A DNA stretch of 64,000 nt from Mucilaginibacter ginsenosidivorax (GTDB taxonomy: Bacteria; Bacteroidota; Bacteroidia; Sphingobacteriales; Sphingobacteriaceae): positions 5,642,001 to 5,706,000 of the forward strand of contig NZ_CP042437.1 in the NCBI RefSeq assembly GCF_007971525.1. Reading direction: 5' to 3'. Within the stretch, counting starts at the first letter, position 1; each line of letters opens with the position of its first letter. A program made the translations under genes and the position numbers. This document shows positions 16,822 through 24,640 of this stretch, piece by piece. The notes below the pieces were generated by a model. It saw only the letters and a program-made list of their open reading frames with translations. It did not search any database and was not told the origin of the DNA.

Positions 16822-17907
16822 TTAATATGACGATTTTACTTTTTTAATATCCGTAATTCTTTTCTCTGCTATTTTATTTGCTGCTACAACGGTAGAAATG
16901 TTTTCCAGTTTCGAGAGCTTTAAAATATTGCGCGTTACCTCGTAAATATTTTCGGTAAGTTGCAACGTGCGTTTTTTGCTGAATCCCATTAACTCCGAAT
17001 AGCAATTAATAATGCCGCCGGCATTAATAACGTAGTCGGGCGCAAATAGTATATTTTTGTTCAATAACATTTCGCCATGAACCGCCTCATCCAGTAACTG
17101 GTTATTGGCCGATCCGGCTATGATGCTGCATTTTAACTTGTTTATGGTTTGGGTATTTACAGTGCCACCCAGCGCGCAAGGTGCATAAATATCGGCATCG
17201 ATATCAAAAATACTGTTATTTGATACCGCTTCGGCGCCGTATTTTTTGGCAATTTGCCCAACGCGTTCTTCCTGGATATCGCTGATATACACTTTTACTT
17301 TTTCATCGCGCAGCAGGCGCACCAGGTGCTCGCCAACGTGGCCTACACCCTGAACAATAACCGATTTGCCCGCTAGGGTATCGGTGCCAAACTGTTCTTT
17401 AACACAAGCTTTTATCCCCATAAAAACACCCTGTGCCGCCACAGGCGAAGGATCGCCGCTGCCGCCAAGCGTTTCTGGGATACCGGTAACATGCTGGGTT
17501 TCCATGCGGATGTATTCCATATCGCGTGGATTGGTGCCTACATCTTCAGATGTGATGAACTCGCCGTTAAGATTTTTGATAAAGCGACCAAATTTGCGCA
17601 TCATCGCCTCGGTTTTATCCCGGCGCGAATCGCCAATAATTACCGAATAACCGCCGCCCATATTAAGCCCCGCGATGGCGCATTTATAGGTCATGCTTTT
17701 GGCCAGGCGTAATACATCATTTAACGCATCGCCTTCGGTTTTATAACTCCACATGCGGGTGCTGCCAAAAGCAGGCCCAAGGGTGGTGTCATGAATAGCG
17801 ATGATAGCTTTCAGATTGGTATCCGGATCGCTGCAAAACACCACTTTTTTATGCCCGAAAACATCGAGTTGGCTGAAAATGGATTGTTGTGATTGTTGAT
17901 CGGGCAT
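16822..17907 (-). CDS. Glu/Leu/Phe/Val dehydrogenase family protein with altered active site
   Basis: 361 residues. The N-terminal catalytic domain keeps GPAFGSTRMW, K75 in MTYKCAIAGL, TSEDVGTNPRDME and SGDPSPVAAQG; the C-terminal Rossmann domain has VQGVGHVGEHLV and NAGGIINCYSE. In leucine dehydrogenases the next motif is GGGK, whose lysine is the catalytic base; here it reads GGGY (Y87, codon TAT). The protein may therefore be a non-canonical enzyme or a regulatory relative. A strong promoter lies just upstream. It is 48 bases upstream of nusB. Confidence 0.8.
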   Translation of the reverse strand: MPDQQSQQSIFSQLDVFGHKKVVFCSDPDTNLKAIIAIHDTTLGPAFGSTRMWSYKTEGDALNDVLRLAKSMTYKCAIAGLNMGGGYSVIIGDSRRDKTEAMMRKFGRFIKNLNGEFITSEDVGTNPRDMEYIRMETQHVTGIPETLGGSGDPSPVAAQGVFMGIKACVKEQFGTDTLAGKSVIVQGVGHVGEHLVRLLRDEKVKVYISDIQEERVGQIAKKYGAEAVSNNSIFDIDADIYAPCALGGTVNTQTINKLKCSIIAGSANNQLLDEAVHGEMLLNKNILFAPDYVINAGGIINCYSELMGFSKKRTLQLTENIYEVTRNILKLSKLENISTVVAANKIAEKRITDIKKVKSSY

Positions 17908-17940
17908 TAGTTATACTACGGTAAATGTTTTAAGGCGGCA

Positions 17941-17971
17941 CAAAAGTAGATGTTTTTTTGGTTACAGCAAA
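17941..17971 (-). promoter_or_regulatory. Bacteroidota-type promoter for the dehydrogenase gene
   Basis: On the minus strand TTTG (17971-17968) and TACTTTTG (17948-17941) are separated by exactly 19 bases, a perfect match to the -33/-7 consensus TTTG-N19-TAnnTTTG. The predicted start of transcription is about 28 bases before the ATG at 17907. Confidence 0.75.
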
Positions 17972-18284
17972 GTTTATTAAAGGCTAATGTAGTTAGTTCA
18001 TAGGCATAAGTTAAATTAATGCGGTTCATTTACCTGTAACGAAATGTTTTTTATGCAAACAGTGGTTTATACGTACAAGAATAACCTGGGTTGCCCGGGG
18101 CTCTAAAAAAAAATTCTTGCCGTAACACATCCTCCTATATGTCGCAAATGCACCCCGAAATTGTCTGCAATAACCCATCTTAAAAAGGATATTTAGTTAT
18201 AGGTTTGTATAACGATGGTGATCGCTTTACCCTTATCGCTGTGGGGCATCGAGTGATTGATATGTTTTAAAAACCGGAATTAAT
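17972..18284. other. Intergenic region between divergent dehydrogenase and SDR genes
   Basis: No gene seen. It holds a -7-like TAGGTTTG at 18200-18207 pointing at the SDR gene with a leader of about 75 bases; no good -33 element precedes it. A short GC palindrome CCCGGG lies near 18096. Confidence 0.4.
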
Positions 18285-19118
18285 ATGTTACTCCAAAACA
18301 AAAATGCCATTATTTACGGTGCGGGCGGTTCTCTGGGCGGCGCGGTTGCAAAAGCCCTGGCTGTAGCCGGCGCAAAAGTGTTTTTAACAGGCCGCACGCT
18401 GGCCCCCTTGCAAATAGTTGCCGATGAAATCATTGCCCTTGGTGGGCTTGCCGAAGTTGCCCAAGTTGATGCATTTAACGCTGACGCCATTAAGCAACAT
18501 ATAGCTACAGTTTTAAAAACAGCAGGCACATTGGATATTTCGTTTAATGCCGTTGGTGTTGATGTTAAACAGGGTGTTCCGCTGGTTGATTTATCTGCAA
18601 ATGATTTTGTGGAGCCGGTAACGGCCACGCTGAGAACCCGGTTTTTAACCGCTACAGCGGCGGGTAGGGTGATGGCCGAACAAGGTTCGGGTGTTATCCT
18701 GTTCCTTACTGCAACGCCCGGTGGTATCGGGTACCCATATACCGGCGGCTTTGCCGCTGCCTGCTGCGCGGTTGAAAGTTTTAGCAGCAACCTGGCATCC
18801 GAAGTTGGCCAGTATGGTGTACGTGTAGTAAACATCCGTTCGGGTGGCTCGCCAGACTCCAGGGTATTTGCAGATGCTATTAAAGATCGTCCTGAAGTAA
18901 TGGCCATGGTATTGAAACAGATGGAGGCTGATACGATGCTGAAAAAGCTGCCGCTCATGGCTGATATTGCCAATACTGCCGTATTCCTGGTTTCGGATTT
19001 AGCAGGTAACATAACCGGTGTAACCATCGATGTAACGGGCGGAACTACCGCGGCCCTCAACTATCGGTCAAATCCGGAAGTCCGAAAGACGGCACGTCCG
19101 AAATTTGAGAAAGACTGA
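18285..19118 (+). CDS. SDR-family oxidoreductase with degenerate catalytic motif
   Basis: 277 residues. The Rossmann start is IIYGAGGSLGGAVAKAL, followed by FNAVGV in place of NNAG. The usual catalytic YxxxK reads F-A-A-A-C in GGFAAACCAVESF, so both the tyrosine and the lysine are lost; the later block GVRVVNIRSGG is kept. A divergent SDR group with this look exists as far as I recall. The last 18 residues are encoded inside a repeat sequence (see findings). Activity as a dehydrogenase is doubtful. Confidence 0.8.
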   Translation: MLLQNKNAIIYGAGGSLGGAVAKALAVAGAKVFLTGRTLAPLQIVADEIIALGGLAEVAQVDAFNADAIKQHIATVLKTAGTLDISFNAVGVDVKQGVPLVDLSANDFVEPVTATLRTRFLTATAAGRVMAEQGSGVILFLTATPGGIGYPYTGGFAAACCAVESFSSNLASEVGQYGVRVVNIRSGGSPDSRVFADAIKDRPEVMAMVLKQMEADTMLKKLPLMADIANTAVFLVSDLAGNITGVTIDVTGGTTAALNYRSNPEVRKTARPKFEKD

Positions 19119-19163
19119 TAATCCAAAAAATTGCCAATTTGATAATATAAAAGCGTTAAAAAA

Positions 19164-19475
19164 ATGAAAGTAGTACGCGTACAATATACCACTAAGCCAG
19201 AGTTTGCACCCATTAACCAGGCCAATATAGCAGGCATTGTTGCCGAGTTAAAGCGGTTAAACCACCCCGGCATCAAATACACCTGCTGGCTGCTGCCCGA
19301 CGGCAAAACCTTTATGCATTTTGATCAGCTGGAAAACGAAGAGGCTCACCAGGTACTGCAATCATTGGCCTCATTCAAGAAATTTGCCGATGAGCTTTGG
19401 GCAAGCGGATTGGAAACAGAGCCGGTATTGGAATTACTGAACCTTGTGGCTTCAACTGAGGCATATTTTGGGTGA
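19164..19475 (+). CDS. Small dimeric alpha/beta-barrel-like hypothetical protein
   Basis: 103 residues with the look of the ABM/stress-responsive ferredoxin-like fold: strand VVRVQYTTKPEF, a helix, KYTCWLLPDGKTFMHFDQLE, a helix and a closing strand. Such proteins are small monooxygenases or binding proteins. It begins 45 bases after the SDR gene and is probably co-transcribed. Confidence 0.55.
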   Translation: MKVVRVQYTTKPEFAPINQANIAGIVAELKRLNHPGIKYTCWLLPDGKTFMHFDQLENEEAHQVLQSLASFKKFADELWASGLETEPVLELLNLVASTEAYFG

Positions 19476-19517
19476 TCGACGCTAACCTCCGCGATCTCGC
19501 AATAATATTTTTATTTG

Positions 19518-20003
19518 CTAATGCGCCGAAAAAACCTGTGTCCAATACTTCCCGCTGGTGGCAACGCCCATTTGGCTAAAATCGCCATTCATAATGTTTT
19601 GGCAGTGGCCGGGGCTTTTAATCCAGCCAACCATTACATCAGTTTCGTTGGCATAACCTTCGGCAATATTTTCGCCGTAGGTAGAGAAAATATAATTTAG
19701 GCTCATTAGCCTGTCGCCGGTGTTGGTGCCATCGCTGCCGGTATGGCTAAAGAATTGTTTCTCGTCCATATCATTACTGTGCCTTTGAGCGGCTACCTGT
19801 AGGGTATCGTTCCAAACAACGGGGTTTACCGGCGGATAATAAACAGTACCACAGGTACAGCCCGACGCCCGGTAGTTGTTCACCAAATCCAATAATTTAG
19901 CTTTCGACGGATTATCGGGTGCCAGTACTGCCTTACGGCAAGAGGTACCCAGTATGATCACGCTTATAAAAGGGAGTATCAGTTTCTTAACAATATTTAG
20001 CAT
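19518..20003 (-). CDS. CAP/SCP-domain lipoprotein
   Basis: 161 residues. The leader ends ILGTSC, a lipobox with Cys22. The remainder is one CAP domain: LLDLVNNYR, AAQRHSNDMDEKQFFSH (first His/Glu cluster), TYGENIAEGY and SPGHCQNIMNGDF. CAP domains are secreted and may bind sterols or act as proteases; the bacterial YkwD-like group has no settled function. Confidence 0.85.
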   Translation of the reverse strand: MLNIVKKLILPFISVIILGTSCRKAVLAPDNPSKAKLLDLVNNYRASGCTCGTVYYPPVNPVVWNDTLQVAAQRHSNDMDEKQFFSHTGSDGTNTGDRLMSLNYIFSTYGENIAEGYANETDVMVGWIKSPGHCQNIMNGDFSQMGVATSGKYWTQVFSAH

Positions 20004-20173
20004 GCCAGGTTTTACCGGTAATAAAGCCCCAATTTAATTTAAAATATGTTAATAACAACGATGACCGGAGCTATTGCGTTGGTAACACCCAACTCTTTCT
20101 TATTTAAACAAGGGAGCACTAACCTAAATCATTGGCATGAAATTTAGACTATCTGATACATATAACCAATGCC

Positions 20174-20539
20174 ATGAGCAAGAATATACTAATTGTCGAC
20201 GATGACTCTGAAATGGTTGAACTCATTTGCCTTATACTGATGGAAGAAGGCTACAATGTTTGGACGCTTACCAGCGGCGAAATGATTGAAAAAACCATGG
20301 ATACCTTTAAACCCGACCTGATCCTGATGGATGTAATGCTGGCTGGCCTGGATGGCCGCGAACTGTGCAAAAACCTAAAGGAAAGTGCTGAAACCAATCA
20401 TATCCCGATAATCCTGATTTCGGGCTCGGACGAATTGCGCCTGGATGGCTACGAAAATAGTGCTCCTGACGATTTTATCCCCAAACCTTTTGATATCGAT
20501 TCGTTACTGCAAAAAGTAGGTAACCAGTTGGCAGCTTAG
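20174..20539 (+). CDS. Single-domain response regulator (CheY-like)
   Basis: 121 residues, receiver domain only. Acidic pocket D9-D10-D11 in LIVDDDSE, phosphoacceptor D53 in LILMDVML, S83 in ILISGSD and K104 in IPKPFD. No output domain, so it acts by protein contact or in a phosphorelay. No histidine kinase is adjacent; the partner is elsewhere. Confidence 0.9.
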   Translation: MSKNILIVDDDSEMVELICLILMEEGYNVWTLTSGEMIEKTMDTFKPDLILMDVMLAGLDGRELCKNLKESAETNHIPIILISGSDELRLDGYENSAPDDFIPKPFDIDSLLQKVGNQLAA

Positions 20540-20584
20540 GGTATAAAGGTTTTCATTCTCCTGCAAAATACACCGACCGATTGT

Positions 20585-20592
20585 TAAATTTG
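20585..20592 (+). promoter_or_regulatory. -7 element close to the start codon of the MsrA-like gene
   Basis: TAAATTTG matches TAnnTTTG; its end is 11 bases before the ATG at 20604, which would leave a leader of only a few bases. No clear -33 element. Confidence 0.4.
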
Positions 20593-20603
20593 TGGACTAA
20601 AAA

Positions 20604-21107
20604 ATGGTCAGCAAAATAGGTTTTGGCGGAAGTTGCCATTGGTGCACCGAAGCAATATTTTTATCGTTAAAGGGAGTGGTAGCTGTTCAGCAGGGCTGGA
20701 TAGCGTCTGATGGCCAAAATTCTACTTTTAGCGAGGCCGTTATTGTTGAATTTGATGAGAGGGCAATAGCAATACAAACACTTATTGCGGTACATTTATA
20801 TACCCACAGTTGCACGATTAATCACAGTATGCGGGATAAATACCGGTCGGCAGTTTATACTTTTAATGAAAGGCAGGCAATGGCCGCACAAAACGTTATT
20901 GACGCCCTGCAACCGGAATTTAAAAGTGCTATTATCACCAAAGTTATTCCTTACAAACGTTTCCGGCTTAATAGCGACAGTTACCTGAATTACTACTACA
21001 GTAACCCCGATAAGCCTTTTTGCCAAAATGTAGTGAACCCTAAATTGAGAGTGCTGCTGGCGCGTTTTGCTAACGTGGCAGACGCCGGGAAACTAAGCCA
21101 CCTGTAA
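20604..21107 (+). CDS. Divergent MsrA-like methionine sulfoxide reductase
   Basis: 167 residues. MsrA blocks are present: the active-site loop reads GGSCHWCTEA where typical enzymes have GGCFWC-TE; Cys11 keeps the nucleophile position, and Cys14 is a candidate resolving cysteine. YRSAVY and KVIPYKRFRLNSDSYLNYY match the substrate and C-terminal regions. The Phe that normally lines the methyl pocket is His, and the GYAGG block is replaced by GWIASDG. It is probably a paralog with altered substrate range. Confidence 0.75.
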   Translation: MVSKIGFGGSCHWCTEAIFLSLKGVVAVQQGWIASDGQNSTFSEAVIVEFDERAIAIQTLIAVHLYTHSCTINHSMRDKYRSAVYTFNERQAMAAQNVIDALQPEFKSAIITKVIPYKRFRLNSDSYLNYYYSNPDKPFCQNVVNPKLRVLLARFANVADAGKLSHL

Positions 21108-21205
21108 AGCCGATCTGACACCTACGCATATTCAGTCTTGATACTTGATACTAACTACTTGATACTCGTTTTTGAATTTGGCACATTTGTTAAAATTGAA
21201 TTGTT

Positions 21206-21709
21206 ATGAGTTTTAGTCTCGAATCGCGGCGTCTTATTATCCGGCCTTTTATTGCTGCCGATGAAGCACCTTACGTTAATATACATATGGACCCGCTGGT
21301 GAATGTGTATTTACCAGTACGCACGGCCGAACAGTATAGCGAACTGTTGCAACAAAGTATGGCACAGCCTCACGCAGCACTTAACCGCTGGGCTATCGTT
21401 GAACGCGAAACGGGCAATTTTATGGGTAGCTGCCTGCTACGCGAATTTAATGCGGGCGATGATGCAGTCATTGAACTGGGCTACAGCCTTGCAGCGCCCT
21501 ATTGGGGCAAAGGATATGCTACCGAAATGGCAAAGCTGGTTGTTGACTATGCTTTTACTATCCCCCAAACCCAGAAAGTAGTGGCCGTTACCGATCAGGA
21601 AAACAAGGGTTCGCAAATGGTGCTCCTCAAAAGTGGCTTTATCGACCAGGGGCTGGTTGACAGGTATGAAGGATTGATCCTGTCGTATTTCGAATATCCG
21701 AGGAGGTAG
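21206..21709 (+). CDS. GNAT-family N-acetyltransferase (RimJ/RimL-like)
   Basis: 167 residues: start SFSLESRRLIIRPFIAADE is typical of the RimJ/RimL group, followed by FMGSCLLREF, ELGYSLAAPYWGKGYATEM (acetyl-CoA pyrophosphate loop region) and VVAVTDQENKGSQMVLLKSGF. It transfers acetyl from acetyl-CoA to an amine; the substrate is unknown. Confidence 0.88.
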   Translation: MSFSLESRRLIIRPFIAADEAPYVNIHMDPLVNVYLPVRTAEQYSELLQQSMAQPHAALNRWAIVERETGNFMGSCLLREFNAGDDAVIELGYSLAAPYWGKGYATEMAKLVVDYAFTIPQTQKVVAVTDQENKGSQMVLLKSGFIDQGLVDRYEGLILSYFEYPRR

Positions 21710-21716
21710 TTTTTAG

Positions 21717-21790
21717 TCGAAAGTCTTAAGTACCAGATCAAATAAGGATAATTTAAACTTTTGACTTAAGACTTAATACTATCGACTTAA
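21717..21790. repeat. Hairpin repeat of AGTCTTAAG words
   Basis: AGTCGAAAGTCTTAAGTAC on the left and ACTTAAGACTTAATACTATCGACT on the right form an imperfect hairpin between two convergent genes. The right arm includes the stop codon of the CHAD gene. The same family is at 48351-48457. Confidence 0.6.
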
Positions 21791-22578
21791 CTCACCTGTT
21801 CCAGCGGCAACTCGGTTACCGTTGTAGCCCGGTCATAAAACCCTTTAAGCAATTTGGTTACGCGTCTTTTTAGCTGCACTGCCTGTTTCTTCAGTAGCGC
21901 TACTGCAGTTTCACCATCCGTGGCTTCGGCGGTAAAAAGCTCCATGGTAACGCTGTTATCGTGCCAGTTGCCAACCGCATTTTGTACTTGTTCCAGGTAA
22001 TCTTCGTTAAAAGCTCTGTCAAGGTTAGGTTTTACAAGGTGATAATTGTAAATCAGCATTTTAATTTGCTTGCGGCAGGTATGCAAATCCTCTGCGAAAC
22101 TATGTTTTTGCAGCCCGGTAGCAATGGTTTCTAACTGATGCTCATAATATAAACCGATGTGCAGGTTTTTTAACTTTGGGATGCGTTCTTTCAATTTTCG
22201 CCGCACCTTGTGTAAAGTAACCAGGTATTGTATCCCATCTGCTCTAAACTGCTCTGCTAAAGTTTTTAATGACTGTTCCTGTCCCTGTATAAAATCTATT
22301 TGTACAACCTGCTGGCCTTTGGCCAGCTGAATGTTCATATATGCATTGCGTACATGACCTGCCTGCTTAAAAATTTCACGTACAGGTTTAAATAATTTGG
22401 TTGAGGTGTGGCCCTTTTTAGTACTTTCGATCAACGTAAAAAATGCCCTTAGTTTTTTTACACCCGTGCGAAAATGATGCAGGCTTTCCTGATTACCGGT
22501 TTTTATAAAGTCTTTTAAATGATGGGTCATGGAATGCCATTCGCGCTCCATATATTTTTTTTCGTCTTTTTTCTTCAT
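21787..22578 (-). CDS. CHAD domain-containing protein
   Basis: I use ATG at 22578 (MKKKDEKKYMEREWHSM); a TTG at 22596 would add six residues. The 263-residue protein is helical and rich in His, Lys and Arg. The family motif HHFRTGVKKLRAFF opens the CHAD fold, and a second half starts near HTCRKQIKMLIYNY. CHAD domains bind polyphosphate through conserved basic residues. No CYTH partner domain is fused or adjacent. Confidence 0.82.
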   Translation of the reverse strand: MKKKDEKKYMEREWHSMTHHLKDFIKTGNQESLHHFRTGVKKLRAFFTLIESTKKGHTSTKLFKPVREIFKQAGHVRNAYMNIQLAKGQQVVQIDFIQGQEQSLKTLAEQFRADGIQYLVTLHKVRRKLKERIPKLKNLHIGLYYEHQLETIATGLQKHSFAEDLHTCRKQIKMLIYNYHLVKPNLDRAFNEDYLEQVQNAVGNWHDNSVTMELFTAEATDGETAVALLKKQAVQLKRRVTKLLKGFYDRATTVTELPLEQVS

Positions 22579-22717
22579 GTTTAAAACAATGTTCAATAAT
22601 AGGGTAACCCTATATGCCGCAGGTATGTTTCAATAGCCTGGATTTGATTGCAATATGAAAGGTTTTTTGCAAACCTTTTAGGTTCAAAACTGTCTTTTAA
22701 ATACAATTATATTTATA

Positions 22718-23002
22718 ATGAAAGCTTTTGAAATACGCGTTGGCCAGGGGCAGCGGCTGTTAAAGTTCGAACCGCAGGATAAAGTTAATCAATTTAAGAT
22801 TTATGCGGCTGATAAGGCCGAAGATTGGATAGATTACGAGCAATCGAGATCGGTAGATGTGCCGCAAGATGGCTTGTTGGGCATCATTACGGTATATAGC
22901 GATCATCATTTTGATTTTGACGGACCAGGAGCTTTTACCGGCCAGGATTTATTAAGCATTGCAGCGCAAATTGTAAAGCATCCGCAGTTTAAGGCCGAAT
23001 AG
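22718..23002 (+). CDS. Conserved hypothetical protein, 94 residues
   Basis: Not recognised. A small acidic soluble protein, beginning MKAFEIRVGQGQRLLKF and ending GQDLLSIAAQIVKHP. Codon use resembles the neighbours. A perfect hairpin AAAGGTTT-N5-AAACCTTT lies upstream at 22658-22678. A similar small gene follows on the same strand. Confidence 0.55.
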   Translation: MKAFEIRVGQGQRLLKFEPQDKVNQFKIYAADKAEDWIDYEQSRSVDVPQDGLLGIITVYSDHHFDFDGPGAFTGQDLLSIAAQIVKHPQFKAE

Positions 23003-23044
23003 CGAATACAAAAACAGGATAACCATTTTTTAACCATATAAGCC

Positions 23045-23236
23045 ATGAGCAAAAAAAGAACAACGCCCAACGAGCCCGACGAGATGCCGGTTACACCCGA
23101 AAGGCCCGAAATAAGGCAGCCAACTGATCCCGGTGAACCGGATGTACCCGAAGAAGGTCCTGAAAACATCCCAAATGAACTGCCGCCGGATGAAACCGAA
23201 CAACCCGAGTTAAACCCGGATGAGTTTGAGAAATAG
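23045..23236 (+). CDS. Small acidic proline-rich protein
   Basis: 63 residues made almost wholly of Pro, Glu, Asp, Thr and Asn (DPGEPDVPEEGPENIP), without predicted secondary structure. It is probably intrinsically disordered. ATG preceded by a purine-rich stretch. Function unknown; the low complexity makes coding status less sure. Confidence 0.5.
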   Translation: MSKKRTTPNEPDEMPVTPERPEIRQPTDPGEPDVPEEGPENIPNELPPDETEQPELNPDEFEK

Positions 23237-23300
23237 GAACAATGTTAACAGATAGCGGGTGAAATTTTACTAACCTTTATTTCATTCATTATTTTAATAA

Positions 23301-23308
23301 TACCTTTG
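23301..23308 (+). promoter_or_regulatory. -7 promoter element before the copper island
   Basis: TACCTTTG matches TAnnTTTG, 25 bases before the ATG at 23333. The upstream AT-rich stretch has no good -33 TTTG, which would fit a regulated promoter. Confidence 0.5.
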
Positions 23309-23332
23309 ACCAATAATTACCGCAGGGGCTAA

Positions 23333-23749
23333 ATGAAAAAAATCGGTGCTTTGGTTATTACCGCGTTTTACCTGTTATTAACAACAGGGGTATACACCTG
23401 CGTGTTGCACTGCACAACCGGATATCTTGTTGCCAACCTGGCCCCGCCTAAGCAAGCGCACCATTCGCATCAGGATGCCGGTAAAGATCAGGACGACGAT
23501 GATGACTGCAAAAGCGACAACTGCAATTGTTGCTACCACCACGGAACTTATGTAGTAAAAGAAAATTTTAGCCCCGGTTTTGATTTTCAATTTGCAATTG
23601 GCCAGGTAGCGGTGATGTTGCCTGTTAATATGCATGTTTTTCACGTGCCGCAGGCAACGGCCAAATCAAAAAACTGGCCCAGGGCCACCGGCCCGCCGTT
23701 TGTTGCATCGCAACCCATTTACATTTATAACAAAACTCTTCTTATCTGA
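23333..23749 (+). CDS. HYC_CC_PP-like small envelope protein
   Basis: 138 residues. An N-terminal hydrophobic leader (MKKIGALVITAFYLLLTTG) precedes CVLHC, a His/Asp-rich stretch HHSHQDAGKDQDDDDDC, a cysteine cluster CNCCYHH, and a final GPPFVASQPIYIYNK. The order HC...CC...PP matches the HYC_CC_PP family found next to heavy-metal resistance genes of Bacteroidota. The His, Asp and Cys clusters suggest metal binding in the periplasm. It opens the metal island. Confidence 0.65.
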   Translation: MKKIGALVITAFYLLLTTGVYTCVLHCTTGYLVANLAPPKQAHHSHQDAGKDQDDDDDCKSDNCNCCYHHGTYVVKENFSPGFDFQFAIGQVAVMLPVNMHVFHVPQATAKSKNWPRATGPPFVASQPIYIYNKTLLI

Positions 23750-24088
23750 TTCAAGCTTTTGCCGTACCCACCGGCCCTGGTTTTTAATGCCCGATTTTTT
23801 GCCTCAAGTAAAATAACGTTGGTTATATTGTACGCCATATTATTGGCGTTGTGCAACGTCTATCGGAAGTTCAATGATGTTTATCGCGTAATGTTGCCTG
23901 TTCTGCCGTATATGCCGGCCGGGGCTTAAAATCAATAAATAACATAACTTAATAACAAAATTCTGTAAGAAATTAAACTGTCATACAGGTTAAATTTGTA
24001 CAGAATAAAAGGGAAGCATTTAGCTACTATAAAAAACTGCCTATACATGTGTAAGGCAGCTCATCTGTTTATCTTAATAACTAAAATC
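23750..24088. other. Intergenic region before the DUF3347 gene
   Basis: No gene supported over 339 bases. Near the right end are the -7-like TAAATTTG (23991-23998) and the palindromic sites annotated separately. Confidence 0.5.
23961..24005 (+). promoter_or_regulatory. Candidate operator/promoter of the copper oxidase genes
   Basis: TTCTGTA (23961-23967) and TACAGAA (23999-24005) are inverted repeats; between them lies a second palindrome CTGTCATACAG (23978-23988) and the -7 element TAAATTTG (23991-23998). A repressor bound here would cover the promoter. No regulator gene is near. Confidence 0.45.
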
Positions 24089-24598
24089 ATGAAAAAAATA
24101 TTTTTATTGGTTGCTTTAATTGCAACAGCATTTGCACAACAACTTTTTGCACAGGACACTAAAGCAACTGCGCTCAGTCCGCTTCTTTCATCTTACTATG
24201 GTGTTAAAGATGCTTTAATAAAATCGAACAGCGCCGATGCAGCCGCCAGCGCGGGTCAATTTTTAAAAACTGTTAACGGGGTCGATATAAAGTCGCTGCC
24301 TGCTACAGATGCTGCGGCGTTTCAATCATTACAGGAAAAACTGGCTTTTGATGCCCGGCACATATCCGAAAGTAAGGATATAGCCCATCAAAGGGAGCAT
24401 TTTGCCAATTTTTCGGCAAATTTCTTTAAGCTGGTCAAAGCGGTAAAATTAACCGATAAGCCTGTTTACTACGCTTATTGCCCCATGAAAAAAAGCTATT
24501 GGCTATCGGCAGATGCGGCCATTAAAAATCCTTATTACGGCAATATGATGCTTACCTGCGGCAAGGTTAGCGAAACCATTAGCCCGGCAACCAAATAA
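24089..24598 (+). CDS. DUF3347 domain periplasmic protein
   Basis: I place the start at ATG 24089 (MKKIFLLVALIATAF, signal peptide cleaved near FAQ-D); the longer frame adds an unlikely N-terminus. The helical domain ends with YCPMKKSYWLSADAAIKNPYYGNMM and LTCGKV, the DUF3347 signature, also found at the C-terminus of some CusB adaptors. The paired Cys/Met residues suggest copper binding. It lies 42 bases before the multicopper oxidase. Confidence 0.8.
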   Translation: MKKIFLLVALIATAFAQQLFAQDTKATALSPLLSSYYGVKDALIKSNSADAAASAGQFLKTVNGVDIKSLPATDAAAFQSLQEKLAFDARHISESKDIAHQREHFANFSANFFKLVKAVKLTDKPVYYAYCPMKKSYWLSADAAIKNPYYGNMMLTCGKVSETISPATK

Positions 24599-24640
24599 TT
24601 CATTAAATGCTGCCGGTATCATCCGGCAGCTTATTTTATT

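Noticed and set aside
18314..19060. Long open frame of 248 codons antisense to the SDR gene
   Set aside because: It mirrors the coding frame of the sense gene and encodes no recognisable family; the SDR motifs are clear on the other strand.
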